This document shows, piece by piece, positions 13,018 to 24,653 of a stretch of DNA of 64,000 bases. The stretch is from Isoperla grammatica (lineage: Eukaryota > Arthropoda > Insecta > Plecoptera > Perlodidae). The notes under the pieces were generated by a model. That model saw only the letters and a list, made by a program, of their open reading frames with translations, made no database searches and had not been told where the DNA came from. The DNA lies in assembly GCA_945910005.1 (NCBI GenBank), contig OX246746.1, positions 14,282,868 through 14,346,867 on the forward strand, written 5' to 3'. A program made the translations under genes and the position numbers. Position 1 is the first letter of the stretch. Every line of letters starts with the position of its first letter.

Positions 13018-13953
13018 AATAAATACAGTGAAGAGTTTGCTGTTTTACCATCGCATGCGGCACCAATGTGAATACTGAATACCCTGTTAGTCTGAAGTAT
13101 AAAAATATCGTGAAAAGAGTTCGCTGTGTTACCATCGCATGCGGCACCAATGTGAATACTGAATACACTGTTAGTATGAAGTAGAAGAATATCGTGAAAA
13201 GAGGTTGCTGTTTTATCATCGCATGCGGCACTTATGTGAGTACTGAATACCCTGTTAGTCTGAAGTAGAAGAATATCGTGAAGAGAGTTCGCTGTTTTAC
13301 CATCGCATGCGGCACTAATGTGAATACTGAATACTCTTTTAGTCTGAAGTAGAAGAATATCGTGAAAAGAGTTCGCTGCTTTATCATCGCATGCGGCACC
13401 AATGTGAATACTGAATACCCTGTTAGTCTCAAGTAGAAGAATATCGTGAAAAGAGTTTGCTGTTTTACCATCGCATGCGGCACCAATGTGAATACTGAAT
13501 ACCCTGTTAGTCTGAAGTAGAAGAATATCGTGAAAATAGTTTGCTGTTTTACCATCGCATGCTGCACCAATGTGAATACTGAATACCCTTAGTCTGAAGT
13601 AGAAGAATATCGTGAAAAGAGTTTGCTGTTTTACCATTGCATGCGGCACCAATGTGAATACTGAATACCCTGTTAGTCTGAAGTAGAAGAATATCGTGAA
13701 AAGAGTTTGCTGTTTTACCATTGCATGCGGCACCAATGTGAATACTGAATACCCTGTAAGTCTGAAGTATAAGAATATCGTGAAAAGAGTTTGCTGTTTT
13801 ACCATTGCATGCGGCACCAATGTGAATACTGAATACCCTGTTAGTCTGAAGTATAAGAATATCGTGAAAAGAGTTTGCTGTTTTACCATCGCATGCGGCA
13901 CCAATGTGAATACTGAATACCCTGTTAGTCCGAAGCAGAAGAATATCGTTAAA
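13018..13953 (+). repeat. 84-bp minisatellite, about 11 copies
   Basis: The unit runs from GTTTGCTGTTTTACCATCGC through ATGCGGCACCAATGTGAATA and ACCCTGTTAGTCTGAAG to ATATCGTGAAAAGA. Anchors at 13035 and 13873 are 838 bp apart, which is ten units minus a 2-bp deletion in the copy near 13580. Because 84 is divisible by three, both strands stay open over long distances, including a 374-codon minus-strand frame. That frame switches to a different repeated peptide exactly at the 2-bp deletion, which argues against protein selection. Units are mostly over 90% alike by eye. Confidence 0.95.
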
Positions 13954-13984
13954 GTAAAATCATACAAATAGTCAACTTGGCCCT

Positions 13985-14043
13985 TTAAAGCAAATGAAAG
14001 AATACAGAGGTAAAACGCGCAAACCCGAGGGCTGGGGTGACAA
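13985..14043 (+). repeat. Dispersed direct repeat, copy 2
   Basis: Matches 12142-12205 through GAATACAGAGGTAAAA and CCCGAGGGCTGGGGTGA. It lies just downstream of the 84-bp array. Confidence 0.7.
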
Positions 14044-15483
14044 TAAGTCTCGTTACCTATGCAACTTCAATATTCTTCTGCCTCAATGTTCAGAAATGTG
14101 TCTTTAAACAGCTGTTGTCCGCCCATACGTCTGATTGGGGATCCCTCCTTCTTAGCCTTGAAAGCGCACAATTACAACACTGAGGTTCAAAGATGGTGTT
14201 GTTACGTGGTTTACCGTGAAAATGTTCTTTTTTTTTCTTTCAAGTCTTCTGTTAGCATTTATTAATATTGTAATCGATAGTTTTGGGTTTTTAGATAATA
14301 TGTATTTGGACGCTAACAATTTTACATTGATTGATGGTCAATAGAATTCGCAATTGTGGTTTATTACTAATGAATGTGAATTAACCCAAAATAATAATGG
14401 TACGCTGTATGTGTTAGTTTATTAATATATCTTTATTCCAGCTAAATAAGAATTATTTTTATCGGGGAAGATAAAAAACTTAGCTATCTAGAAAAAAGGA
14501 AATTCGTCTTAAAAGACTTTTGATAAAATTATAAGAAACTAGATGAAGGAATTACAATAATTAGAATGGCCTCAGTTTCGAAAGCGGATGAGGGAATTAC
14601 TAGGTAGGCTAAATATTTCGGCTCGGGTGTCTATAATTACATTTGGATTATCACTTAGTCAAGTCAATGATTTAATGTGTGTTATTTACGGATAGTTTTT
14701 TTTTAATGAAATGAGGTGGATAAGGAGTGTTTTTGTGTGTGTGGATGTTGAATTTATTAAAGAACCTGAAATATAGAAGCCTTCATAAAATGCTGTCTGC
14801 CGTCCAAGGTTTTACTCACCACTTTAGCACCATTCATACACGAAGAATGTCTAAACTATATAGTAGAGAAATGTATAGATACAATTTCATATTTATGTAT
14901 TTATTATTCATTCATTCATTGTGTACATACAACTTTTTTCGTCACATTACATTCATATTAATATATCATCAGAATATCCATTAAAAACATTTTTAATTAA
15001 ATTAAATTAAGAATATGTGAAACGTTATTAAAAATGTTTGTCAGTCCAACAATCAGTCGATAAATCAAATTGTCCTTAAAAGTCATCTTAAAACGATTAA
15101 ACGAGTAATTTTTTTTAATATCAGATAAAACCATTTTATAAAATCGTTTTAAAACATCTAACTTGAATTTTTGTGTATGTACATCCTTTGCCTTTGTGTA
15201 TTGTATGTATGAAGCTCCTCATTGAAAGTACTACTTTTAGGGCTCTTCTTAACGTATTACGTATTAAGTCACTACACTGCAACAGTTAAACGAAAAAGAA
15301 TAGTGAGTTATAGCCAGCAATTTACTAATTATTATATCTACAACAGCAATAGTTTTGCTTCATATTAACAACTCCCCAGTTGAAATACCCACATTAAACG
15401 GTTCAATTTATTATCAAATAAATTGAATTCAAGAGTTGAACACAATAAGTTGAAAGTAAAGTTTGACAATAAAGTGAACCGTG
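14044..15483. other. No gene or clear element seen
   Basis: AT-rich DNA. Short frames at 14059-14265 and 14727-14984 have no recognisable content. Confidence 0.5.
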
Positions 15484-17350
15484 TAATGTGGCATGTCACA
15501 CAAAGTATCGATTTGTAAAAGAAGCTGAGTATGTTCATTTAAGTTGATACCCCCTAATTAATCTCAACTACATGTACTGTAAGCACATGTAAACAATCCT
15601 GAGTGCCATCTCAATTACATCTACCTTCAGCGTATAAAAAAATACCTGCGTGACATACCACCGATTTTGAAATAATAACGTAAGTTTCAGGCGCTGTCTG
15701 TCATTCCAAAATTACGTAATGTAACACAAAGTATCGATTTGTAAGAAAAGCTTAGTATATTCACTTAATTTGATTCTTTTTAATTAATTTCAATTACATC
15801 TACCTTCAGGGTGTATAAACATACCTGCGTGACATACCACCGATTTTGAAATAATTACATAAGTTTCAGGGGCTGTATGTCATTCCAAAAATTACGTTAC
15901 GCCACACATAGAATAGATTTGGAATAGAACCTGAGAATATTTATGTAAGTTGATACCCTCTTTTTAATCTCAATTACATCTACCTTCAGGATGTATAAAC
16001 ATACCTGCGTGACATACCACCGATTTTGAAATAATCACGTAAGTTTCAGGGGCTATCTGTGATTCTAAAATTACGTAACGTCACACATAGTATCGATTTG
16101 GAAGAGAACCTGAGTATATTTATGTAAGTTAATACCCTGTAATTAATCTTAACTACATGTTCTGTAAGCAACTGTAAACAATTCTGCGTGACAAACCACA
16201 GATTTTGAGATAATTACGTACGTTTCAGGGGCTGTCAGTCTGTCATTCGAAAATAACGTAATGTCATACAAAGTATCGATTCATTAGAGAACCTAAATAT
16301 GTTCACTTAATATGATTCTTTCTAATTAATTTCAATAACATCTACCTTCAGGGTGTATAAAAATACCTGCGTGACTTACCACCAATTTTGAAATAAATAC
16401 ATAAGTTTCAGGGGCTGTCTGTCATACCAAAATTACGTAACGTCACGCATAGTATAGATTTGGAAGAGAACCTGAGTATATTTATGAAAGTTAAAACCCT
16501 CTTATTAATCTTAATAACATGTACTGTAAGCACATGTAAACGATCCTGCGTGACATACCACAGATGTTTAGATAATTACATAATTTTCAGGGGCTGTCTG
16601 CCTGTCATTCGTAAATTACGTAATGTCACACAAAGTATCGATTTGTAAGAGAACCTGAGCATATTTACTTAATTTGATTCCTTGTAAATTATCACAATTA
16701 CATTTACCTTTAGCGTATATAAACATATCTGCGTGACATACCACAGATTTTGAGATGATTACATACGGTTCTGGGACTGTCTGTCTGTCATTCGAAAATT
16801 ACGTTATGTAACATCAAGTATCGATTTGTACGCGAACCTGAGTATATTCACTTAATTTGTTAGCCTCTAAGTAATTTCAACTACATGTACTGTAAGCACG
16901 TGAAAACAAATCTGCGTGACATACTACAGATTTTGAGATAATTACGTAAGTTTCAGGGACTGTCTGTCTGTCATTCGAAAATTACGTAATGTAACACAAA
17001 GTTCGATTTGGAAGAGAACCTAAGTACATTCACTTTAGTTGATTCCTTGTAATTAATTACACCTACATCAACCTTTAGCGTATATAAACATATTTGCGTG
17101 ACATTCCACAGATTTTGAGATAATTTCATACGTTTCTGGGACTGTCTGTCTGTCATTCGAAAATTACGTAAAGTAACACCAAGTATCGATTTGTAAGCGA
17201 ACCTGAGTATATTTACTTAATTTGTTAGCCTCTTAGTAATCTCAACTACATGTACTGTAAGCACATGTAAACAAACCTGCGTGACATACCACAGATTTTG
17301 AGATAATTACGTAAGTTTCAGGGGCTGTCTGTCATTAAAAAAATTACGTT
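15484..17350 (+). repeat. ~180-bp satellite, 10 copies, dimeric higher order
   Basis: The anchor TGCGTGACAT (with small changes) occurs at 15647, 15826, 16006, 16185, 16368, 16547, 16730, 16913, 17095 and 17278, so units are 179-183 bp. Conserved blocks are GATTTTGAAATAAT or GATTTTGAGATAAT, CGTAAGTTTCAGG, CTGTCTGTCATTC, AAATTACGTAA and AAGTATCGATTTG. Two subtypes differ just before the anchor: type A has ACATCTACCTTCAG and type B has ACATGTACTGTAAGCACATG. B units sit at 16185, 16547, 16913 and 17278, alternating with A, which gives a ~365-bp dimer. The first unit joins a truncated B to an A segment. Unit length is close to one nucleosome repeat. Confidence 0.95.
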
Positions 17351-17640
17351 AGAAAATACAGTTTGTTTTCCAAACTGTTGCATTATTACCAGTCAATATT
17401 TCGTCTTTGTCAGTGAGTTCCTCTGGACGTTTCGCCACTCATGCTGGTGTTTTTCTCAAGACTACAATAGTGCACACCAGTTTGTTTCATTTAAATTAAT
17501 TGTTGCATTTAATAAATGCGATGCGATTTTTAAAATTCAAATCCAATTTTATGTAACAAAGACTGCAATAAAAGCACACAAGACCCGTCATATCGCCACA
17601 CACTGCTGCGAGACTTGTAAGCAGCAAACAAATAACGTAG

Positions 17641-17735
17641 GTACCTGGTACGTCTAAGAAGCGTGTTTGTTAGCGTACCGCAAATGGCGTACCTGGTACG
17701 TATAAGAAGCGTGTTAGTGGGTGTACCGCGTGAGG
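17641..17735 (+). repeat. 48-bp tandem duplication
   Basis: GTACCTGGTACGTCTAAGAA at 17641 is repeated at 17689 as GTACCTGGTACGTATAAGAA, with GCGTGTTTGT/GCGTGTTAGT and GTACCGC following in both copies. Confidence 0.8.
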
Positions 17736-19353
17736 GACACGACCGCTGTTCATAGGTGTCAACTCTAGAAGTCGCTTCGTGACTTGTTTTCTGTGGGTTT
17801 TTCACATAAACTCACCTTCCGACGCAACCTTCTAATTCGAAATTAATTAATTGAAGTATCTGGCTTTTTTGCTGGCAAGTGTTAAAGTAGATGTCGAGAG
17901 TTGAAATAGTTTGCGCGTATGTATGTCTTTCTCTTTTAGTTTTTTTTATGATGATAAGTTGATGGTGTGTAATTAGTAGGTAGTGTGCTGTGTAGGGCTG
18001 ACCATAGAATGAAGTAGCGTTTTAATTATCAACTCTTTGGCAACTTTTTAAACCTTGCTTTGCCACCGGCTAAACAAACAGAAATGCATAGAGTATACAA
18101 CCAAGAAGCGTATACTTTTCTTACGACATTTTTTCTTTTATTGCCGTTAAGGACCTAAGAAACACTAATTTAATGACTCCTTTCATCATAACGTCATTGA
18201 GTTGAATGGTTACTGTTAGGGTGATTGGCCCAGCTACACCTTTTGACAGTTTTTTCTTAAGTTTCTCAAATGCGTTACGAAATTTTTCACATATTTTTTA
18301 ACAGTTTTCTCGTGTGGTCACATTGATTTGCGTCATCTTTACTCCGCCTTTAGTAAAGATATCTGATCTAGTTTATAAATTGACCCATTTGCCTTCGGGG
18401 TAGAGCTGAATCCTAGACATCACAAGGCATGTTTTTATAGAAACGATGACTTAGAAGTTAGAACTGCCACGGCATCTTTGAGAAGAAAGTATCAGCGAAC
18501 AAACTATACGGTCCGCAAAATGGGACTTCATTAACAAAAGCACTGATTTCACGGTCATCATGCTGCCGCTATAGGAAAACAAGGTGTTCGTGCAATGATT
18601 GACATTTCACCCACCTAAAAGAGACAGAAGAAAATAACATCCAACTTAAAACGTTTTATAAAAGATTACAGGCTTGACCGTTTGGTCATTATAATTTTCA
18701 CAGATATAATTTTCATAACACCTAAGAAAAACCACACAAACACTTTTTGAGCGTAAAAGGCAGATACGCGTTGTTACATGTTGTATAGTGGCCACCACTC
18801 AAAGCTTCCAAAAGGTCCCAGGCCTTCTAGCCATGATCTGTCTCTTTGTTGTCGGTTGGTGGAGGTTTAACGACAATCAGCTCACCTGTATGTGACTGAA
18901 TAAGATACTTAGCGCACTTATTGGTTTGAAAACTACTCATCGTACGGCATATGCATTGGTTCAAGAGTTCAAATAATGCTTGTGACTGTCTATAAGGTGC
19001 TCTGAAATATATTATTTACCTGAATTCGAATTCGCAATAGATGTTTTACTTTGTCTACGACCGATTCCCAAGGACTGACTTGAAATATTGTTTGAAGATT
19101 TAATACCCGCATTGCTATTATTATAATTAAATATTTTAATTCAGACCTAAAGGTCAATAAACAAACACAATCTACATCACATGAACACAAAACACAAAAA
19201 CAACAAACAAACAACACAACAAACAAATAATATATTAAACTGTTTTTAGGCTTTAAGTCTGCGCTATATTTTTTCAGTAACGGAGGTGTGTTATACCTAG
19301 ATGTCAGAGTGGACTATTGGTTGCACCAAAAATGGCTGACTTATTGGACCGTG
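17736..19353. other. No gene; A/C-rich patch near the end
   Basis: An A/C-only tract around 19160-19235 makes a low-complexity minus-strand frame. Nothing else was recognised. Confidence 0.5.
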
Positions 19354-20265
19354 GTACGCAGTGCATTCATTGATATGACAGTCACCTCATGCTCCCACTG
19401 TGGTACGCAACAATCTCATTGCTATGACAGTCACCTCATGCTCCCACTGTGGTACGCAATAATCTCATTGCTATGACAGTCACCTCATGCTCCCACTGTG
19501 GTACGCAATAATCTCATTGCTATGACAGCCACCTAATGCTCTCACGATGGTACGCAGTGCCCTCATTGCTATGACAGCTACCTCATGCTCTCACGATGGT
19601 ACGCAATAACCTCATTGCTATGACAGCTACATCCTGCTCCCACTGTGGTACGAAATAATCTCATTGCTATGACAGTCACCTCATGCTACCACGGTGGTGC
19701 GCAATAACCTCATTGCTATGACAGCTACATCCTTCTTCCACTGTGGTACGAGATAATCTCATTGCTATGACAGTCACCTCATGCTACCACGGTGGTATGC
19801 AATAATCTCATTGCTATGACAGTCACCTCATGCTCTCACGGTGGTGCGCAATAACCTCATTGCTAAGACAGCCACCTCATGCTCTCACGATGGTACGCAA
19901 TAACCTCATTGCTATGACAGCCACCTAATGCTCTCACGGTGGTACGCAATAACCTCATTGCTATGACATTCATGCTTTGACGATGGTACGCAATAACCTC
20001 ATTGCTATGACAGTCACCTCATGCTCTCACGATGGTACGCAATAACCTCATTGCTATGACAGCCACCTCATGCTCTCACGATGGTATACGCAATAACCTC
20101 ATTGCTATGACAGTCACCTCATGCTCTCACGATGGTACGCAATAACCTCATTGCTATGACAGTCACCTCATGCTCCCACGGTGGTACGCAATAACCTCAT
20201 TGCTATGACAGCCACCTCATGCTCCCACGATGGTACGCAATAATCTCATTGCTATGAAAGCCACC
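19354..20265 (+). repeat. 49-bp minisatellite, about 18-19 copies
   Basis: The unit begins GTACGCAATAACCTCATTGC and continues TATGACAGCCACCTCATGCT with CTCACGATG. The first anchors are at 19354 and 19403, exactly 49 bp apart. Variants alternate between CCCACTGTG, CTCACGATG and CCACGGTG at the unit end. One copy near 19966 has lost about eight bases and one near 20083 has gained two. Since 49 is not divisible by three, no long open frame results. Confidence 0.95.
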
Positions 20266-21805
20266 CCGTGTTCTGGAATCTAATTGCACATTCGCGTGTT
20301 CTAATGCAAGAATCTGCATGAAGCTACTCCCTGAAAGCAGTCCCAGTGCCCTTGCGGTTCGTGCGCTCATAGGTACCAGAACATTAAAGACTGACCATAA
20401 CATGCACACAAACACGCCACGTAAAAAAAAAACTCTTAATTGTGGCCGTTAATCTTTTGTACATGTTATCTCATCCCGGCCTACACACGCATTTGCTAAT
20501 TAAACATACATAATTAATTACAAGAGCTGGAGCGCCAACTCATTTTATACATTTTTACTATGAATAATGCTCCGATGAGCTCTCGAACTGTGTCGAAGAT
20601 AATGTTTCTTCCCTGTCTTCGTGAAGTGTAGTTATAAGTTAATTAGCATTTGAAGTTAATTCAAGTTGTAATAGCTCAACTGTCTAGCTTGTCAGCTACT
20701 GAGAAGGCTTGATTAAAATAAGACCTTCTCGATATTTGTTTTCTATGTAGTAACAGATTTGTGTGGAGACGCTGAGATGGTGGAAATAGCAGAGATCCCA
20801 TTTAAAAATGAAATCGAGAAGGTTTTAAATCCGACCTGTCGAATTTGAGATCATGTTCGGAAAGATGATTATTTGTTTTTCGTTTTGAAATGGTTAGGTA
20901 ACGCAGTATAAATGCCAGTTTTTATTACTCAGGAGTTCTGTTCTGTTTGGCCTCTAGGTGAAGACATAGGCTGTTTTCACGAGAAGCTGATATGCTACTA
21001 TTGATGCTCTAAATTATGTAGTTGTCTTATGGACCTACCACTTCTGATGATAATCAACATTTTAGTACCGAAATTTGATTGGACCTACTATAACTATGCA
21101 GTTTCATTCATAAAATAAAACAAAATAAATAAGTTCACATTTAGAAACCCACTCAGTAACAAGACTAATTTTCAGTGGGGGACTTTAATTTAAAGCGACT
21201 AAACCAACCCTGTAGGCTCCGGACGAGTGAGCGATAACCAATCAAAGATCGATATTTCAAATATGAAACATATGAATCAGTGATTGGACAGTGCGGACAC
21301 CTGCAGCCAAATGCCAGAATCAACAAGGCCGATTCAGAACAACTTGAATTTATTGAGTGCTTCGTTGCTAGGATGGCTCCAAAATCACCGTTTACCAGAG
21401 TCTTTTAGCTACTTATTTGCTAGAGTACACAACTCGAGAGATTTCTTAAAAATCTAAATATAAAAAATCAGTTTGGTAACTACACTAAAAACACAATGAA
21501 TCTAAATAGTTGGGAATTTTTTTTTTATCTACATAAGGTATGATTATATTTACCTCGACACGAAATGTATCTAATCTTATCGCATGAAGTTTTTATATAA
21601 CATGAAACCACAATTTTTAATCCTGAATCATGAACGATCAATGATAAACTAAATAATATATATTTTTTTAAATACCCTTTTTGATACTTGCCTGCATGGG
21701 AATACTGTGCCAGCAAAAAAATATTAATAGTTTGAGTAGGCTATTAAATCGTATTACCTTAGATAAATAATTGTTGTGTTATTACCGATTCATTTGAAGA
21801 AATAA
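20266..21805. other. No gene or clear element seen
   Basis: AT-rich DNA with unremarkable short frames. Nothing repetitive was noticed. Confidence 0.5.
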
Positions 21806-21943
21806 ATTGTTTCCATGGTTTTTATCTTTTATTTTTTATAAAACTTGTTCCTTGCCAATAGTCAAAAGAAATTCATTGTTTCCATGGTTTTTATCTTTAT
21901 TTTTTATAAAATTTGTTCCTCGCCAATTAGTCAAAAGAAATTC
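21806..21943 (+). repeat. 69-bp tandem duplication
   Basis: ATTGTTTCCATGGTTTTTAT starts at 21806 and again at 21875. Both copies continue through TTGTTCCT.GCCAAT and GTCAAAAGAAATTC with only a few differences. Confidence 0.9.
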
Positions 21944-22410
21944 GAGAACGAGACGAAATCTACTTGTCCGATCGAAATGAGTGATAGAGCGAGTGAGGTC
22001 AATTCCGGTCTACGTCACATCCGAGGCCATCTATCGCTTCCTGAGTTCCTGATCCGCCAAGCTAAACAGAAACCCACGGAACTCGACAGCTATGCCTCTC
22101 GATTAGCCATGTAACCGTGTAATACATTTATAATTTGACATCCATGTACAGACAGACATTGCCGCCAGTTTGGCCCATGCCTATGGGTATTGCATCGCAA
22201 AGATGATGGGAGCAATTAAATTAAAATCAGGGTGTCTAGTGAAACCGTTGACCTTGGGTGTAGTGCATGCGCCATTCTTTGCGCTCATCAGTGTTACTAT
22301 AGGCGCTGAATCTCTCGGCCCTATGGCCACTGTTTCTTTTTTCATTTCTAAAAGACATTCTTCGTCATCATGCAGATACACATTTCTTCGGATTAGAAAA
22401 TGTGATTAAT
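21944..22410. other. GC-richer patch with two short unknown frames
   Basis: Base composition rises clearly against the flanks. One plus-strand frame ends at 22114 and a second spans 22170-22409, with hydrophobic content such as PLTLGVVHAPFFALISVTIG. I recognise neither. No flanking splice signals convinced me. It could be an old exon or transposon interior. I would not call it a gene. Confidence 0.25.
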
Positions 22411-22624
22411 TAATTGCGCTTAGACATGTATTTAAAATATCAACTTCATTTTATTTAAGGCTGTTATGTGCACCTATATACTGCGGAATTCCCGATTTTG
22501 GTCTATTAAAATTACTTTAAAATGTGTTAAAATTGACCAAAATGTAAATAATAATATGCCAATTTAGGGCTTTTTCTTAAGAATATTTCTTTGTTTCAAT
22601 CAATATTTCCGTTTTTCAGATGTG

Positions 22625-22785
22625 ATGTTGCTGGCGACATTATCTAATTAGTTGGTTATTAATTTAGAATTTTGATACTTGTTTAGATTTAGTTAGATAC
22701 ACAATGTAAAATGGTCTATGGCTGTATTTGTGTTGCTAATAAATAAATAAATAAATAAATAAAATAAATAAATAAATAATTAAGA
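22625..22785 (+). mobile_element. Non-LTR retrotransposon 3' tail
   Basis: AT-rich sequence leads into ATGGCTGTATTTGTGTTGCT and then an (AAAT)n run at about 22738-22780. Short-repeat tails of this kind mark the 3' ends of truncated LINEs. No reverse transcriptase coding remains. Confidence 0.5.
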
Positions 22786-23392
22786 ACATCTGAAACGTTA
22801 ATATTTTTTGGAATAAGAAACAATTCATAAGAAATAGGATTAAATGCTGTATAGAATAACATATTTTGATTTTCTTTTGGGACAATTTAAAAAGCATTCG
22901 AAAGTAATTTCAAACAGACCGAAGTCGGGTACGTTCCGCAAGGTAGGTAAACATTGCTTTAAGTTAATACTTACCTTATGTATTTGTTGCCTGCGCCGTT
23001 CAACATGCTAGTCGTATATTATACCAGAACCTTAGCATAATCTTGAGGTTTCACATAAAAACCTCTCATACTCCGTGATGAAGCTATAATGAAGCGTCTT
23101 GAAATGGTTATAATGTCTTCACTTGAAATGTGTATTTGGTTATTATATTATAATTATAGACCGTTGAGTAAGTCATTAAGTGGTCTTCGCTTACACAGTG
23201 ATTAATAGTGCTAATAACAACGTATCTCCTACTTAAGAGCCATTTACTTTCGTAGGAGGGAAAACTTGGCTACAACCGGTATCTGCCAAGAGGGGTTGGA
23301 GGGAGATATACTTACTTGTCGTATATTATTAACCTATTTGTAATTATTAATACTAGTTGTATTAAACTCAGTCATTTTAAATCAAGGTACAT
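22786..23392. other. No gene or clear element seen
   Basis: AT-rich DNA before the hAT-like element. No feature was recognised. Confidence 0.5.
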
Positions 23393-23810
23393 GTTTTAGG
23401 CATAAGTGTGCGCAGGGGGAGCCGGGGGGGTTAGTTAGTTAGTCAGTTGGCCCCCCACCATTAGGATAGGTGACTTTTTTTTTTAGCAGAATGAGGCATT
23501 AGATTGGAAAATCGTATTTAGTAGTGTCTTGCTCACAAGTCAAAACACAGTAGAAACCGGCAAGATTTTGGCTTTGTGACTGACCACTTCCATCACTTGT
23601 AACAATGATATCACTGATATCCACAAAGAATTTGGTGAAATGAACCCATTCAACAGACAACCTGCATGTACTCCTCATAATACGCTTAAAGTACTTAAAA
23701 ATACGCATGTTTTAAAAAAATCACCTGCGGCGCTTTTTTGTGGTGGACATCCTCCCTCCCCCCCCCCCCCCCCCTATTGATCAACCTCTGCTCACGCCTA
23801 TGGTTTTAAG
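23393..23810 (+). mobile_element. hAT-like MITE with 8-bp target duplication
   Basis: The element spans 23401-23802. The left end CATAAGTGTGCGCAG and the complement of the right end, CATAGGCGTGAGCAG, agree at 12 of 15 positions. The flanks are GTTTTAGG (23393-23400) and GTTTTAAG (23803-23810), an 8-bp target duplication with one mismatch, the length typical of hAT transposons. G runs just inside the left end pair with C runs inside the right end. The interior holds a minus-strand frame of 69 codons that I do not recognise. Too short to encode a transposase, so non-autonomous. Confidence 0.8.
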
Positions 23811-24283
23811 CTTCCTCCAAGAACGTGTATCGAATCGACAGTTGTCTTTTCTATATACGTACACACTAATAATAATAATGCTAGAAATTGCCAACTACAT
23901 AGACAGGTTTAAAATCCTACTTAAATTTCAATCTTTGAATTGATTGCCATTGAATGACCCAGCTGATCTTCAATCTGGTAATGAATGCAGCGCAACAAAT
24001 AAACTATATAAGCTTTGTCCCAATTAAAAAAAAACAAATTAAAAAAACAAATAGCTTAATTTTCCAATTTGATTCTATCAATATAATACAATGTTGAAAA
24101 CGTAACAAAGTAAGCTACCTGTAGTTTGTGCAGTGCACGTGTGTTTGTTTACTGTTTAGTCATTGTCGTATTGACTTGTATCAGGTTGTCCCATCTCTGA
24201 TCCCCAAACACTCGTGTCACGTTTGTCAACACTAAAAGAGCAATTCTTACTATCACAGCTGTTTCACTTAACACTAATAATAA
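23811..24283. other. No gene or clear element seen
   Basis: AT-rich spacer between the hAT-like element and the foldback MITE. Confidence 0.5.
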
Positions 24284-24653
24284 TTAAGAGCGAAGGGTAC
24301 GTCCAAAACCGCAGAAAAGTTTAATTTTTTAAATATATCTCAAGAATGCTACTCGAAATTGAAATCTGAGTCAACCGCGCACTGTGTTTTGGTAAGCCCT
24401 ACACACTGAATGAAATGTTATAACCATTAGCGTACTCTTTTGATTATTAAATCGATAATTAATAATAAAATTAATTATAAATAAAAACCGTACTGATTAT
24501 ATTGTAAAACAACATTTAGAGCATACACTATGTAGGGCTGACCAAACCACAGTGCACTGTTGATTCATATTTTCGATTTTGAAGTCAATTCTTGAGATAC
24601 AATTTGAAAACGAAAATTATGTGTGGTTTTTGACGTAGAGGTACCCTTCGCTT
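24284..24653 (+). mobile_element. TTAA-type foldback MITE, copy 1
   Basis: Starts at TTAA followed by GAGCGAAGGGTAC. The right end is GTACCCTTCGCTT, complementary to the start. Inner sequence also folds back: CTCAAGAATGCTACTCGAAA and CGCACTGTGTTTTGGTAAGC on the left have complements on the right, giving arms of about 130 bp around an AT-rich centre. The same family, with both TTAA sites kept, lies at 33591-33965. The right-hand TTAA is lost here, where GT-rich sequence begins. TTAA duplication suggests piggyBac-type mobilisation, an inference. Confidence 0.8.

Noticed and set aside
12843..13967. 374-codon minus-strand open frame as a membrane repeat protein
   Set aside because: It coincides with the 84-bp minisatellite, switches peptide at a 2-bp deletion, and is mirrored by open frames on the plus strand.
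15484..17350. CRISPR array
   Set aside because: Repeats are long, contiguous and diverged, with no short constant repeat and unique spacers. The setting is eukaryotic.
22970..22990. U1 snRNA-like ATACTTACCT
   Set aside because: Only ten bases agree and the following sequence is not U1.
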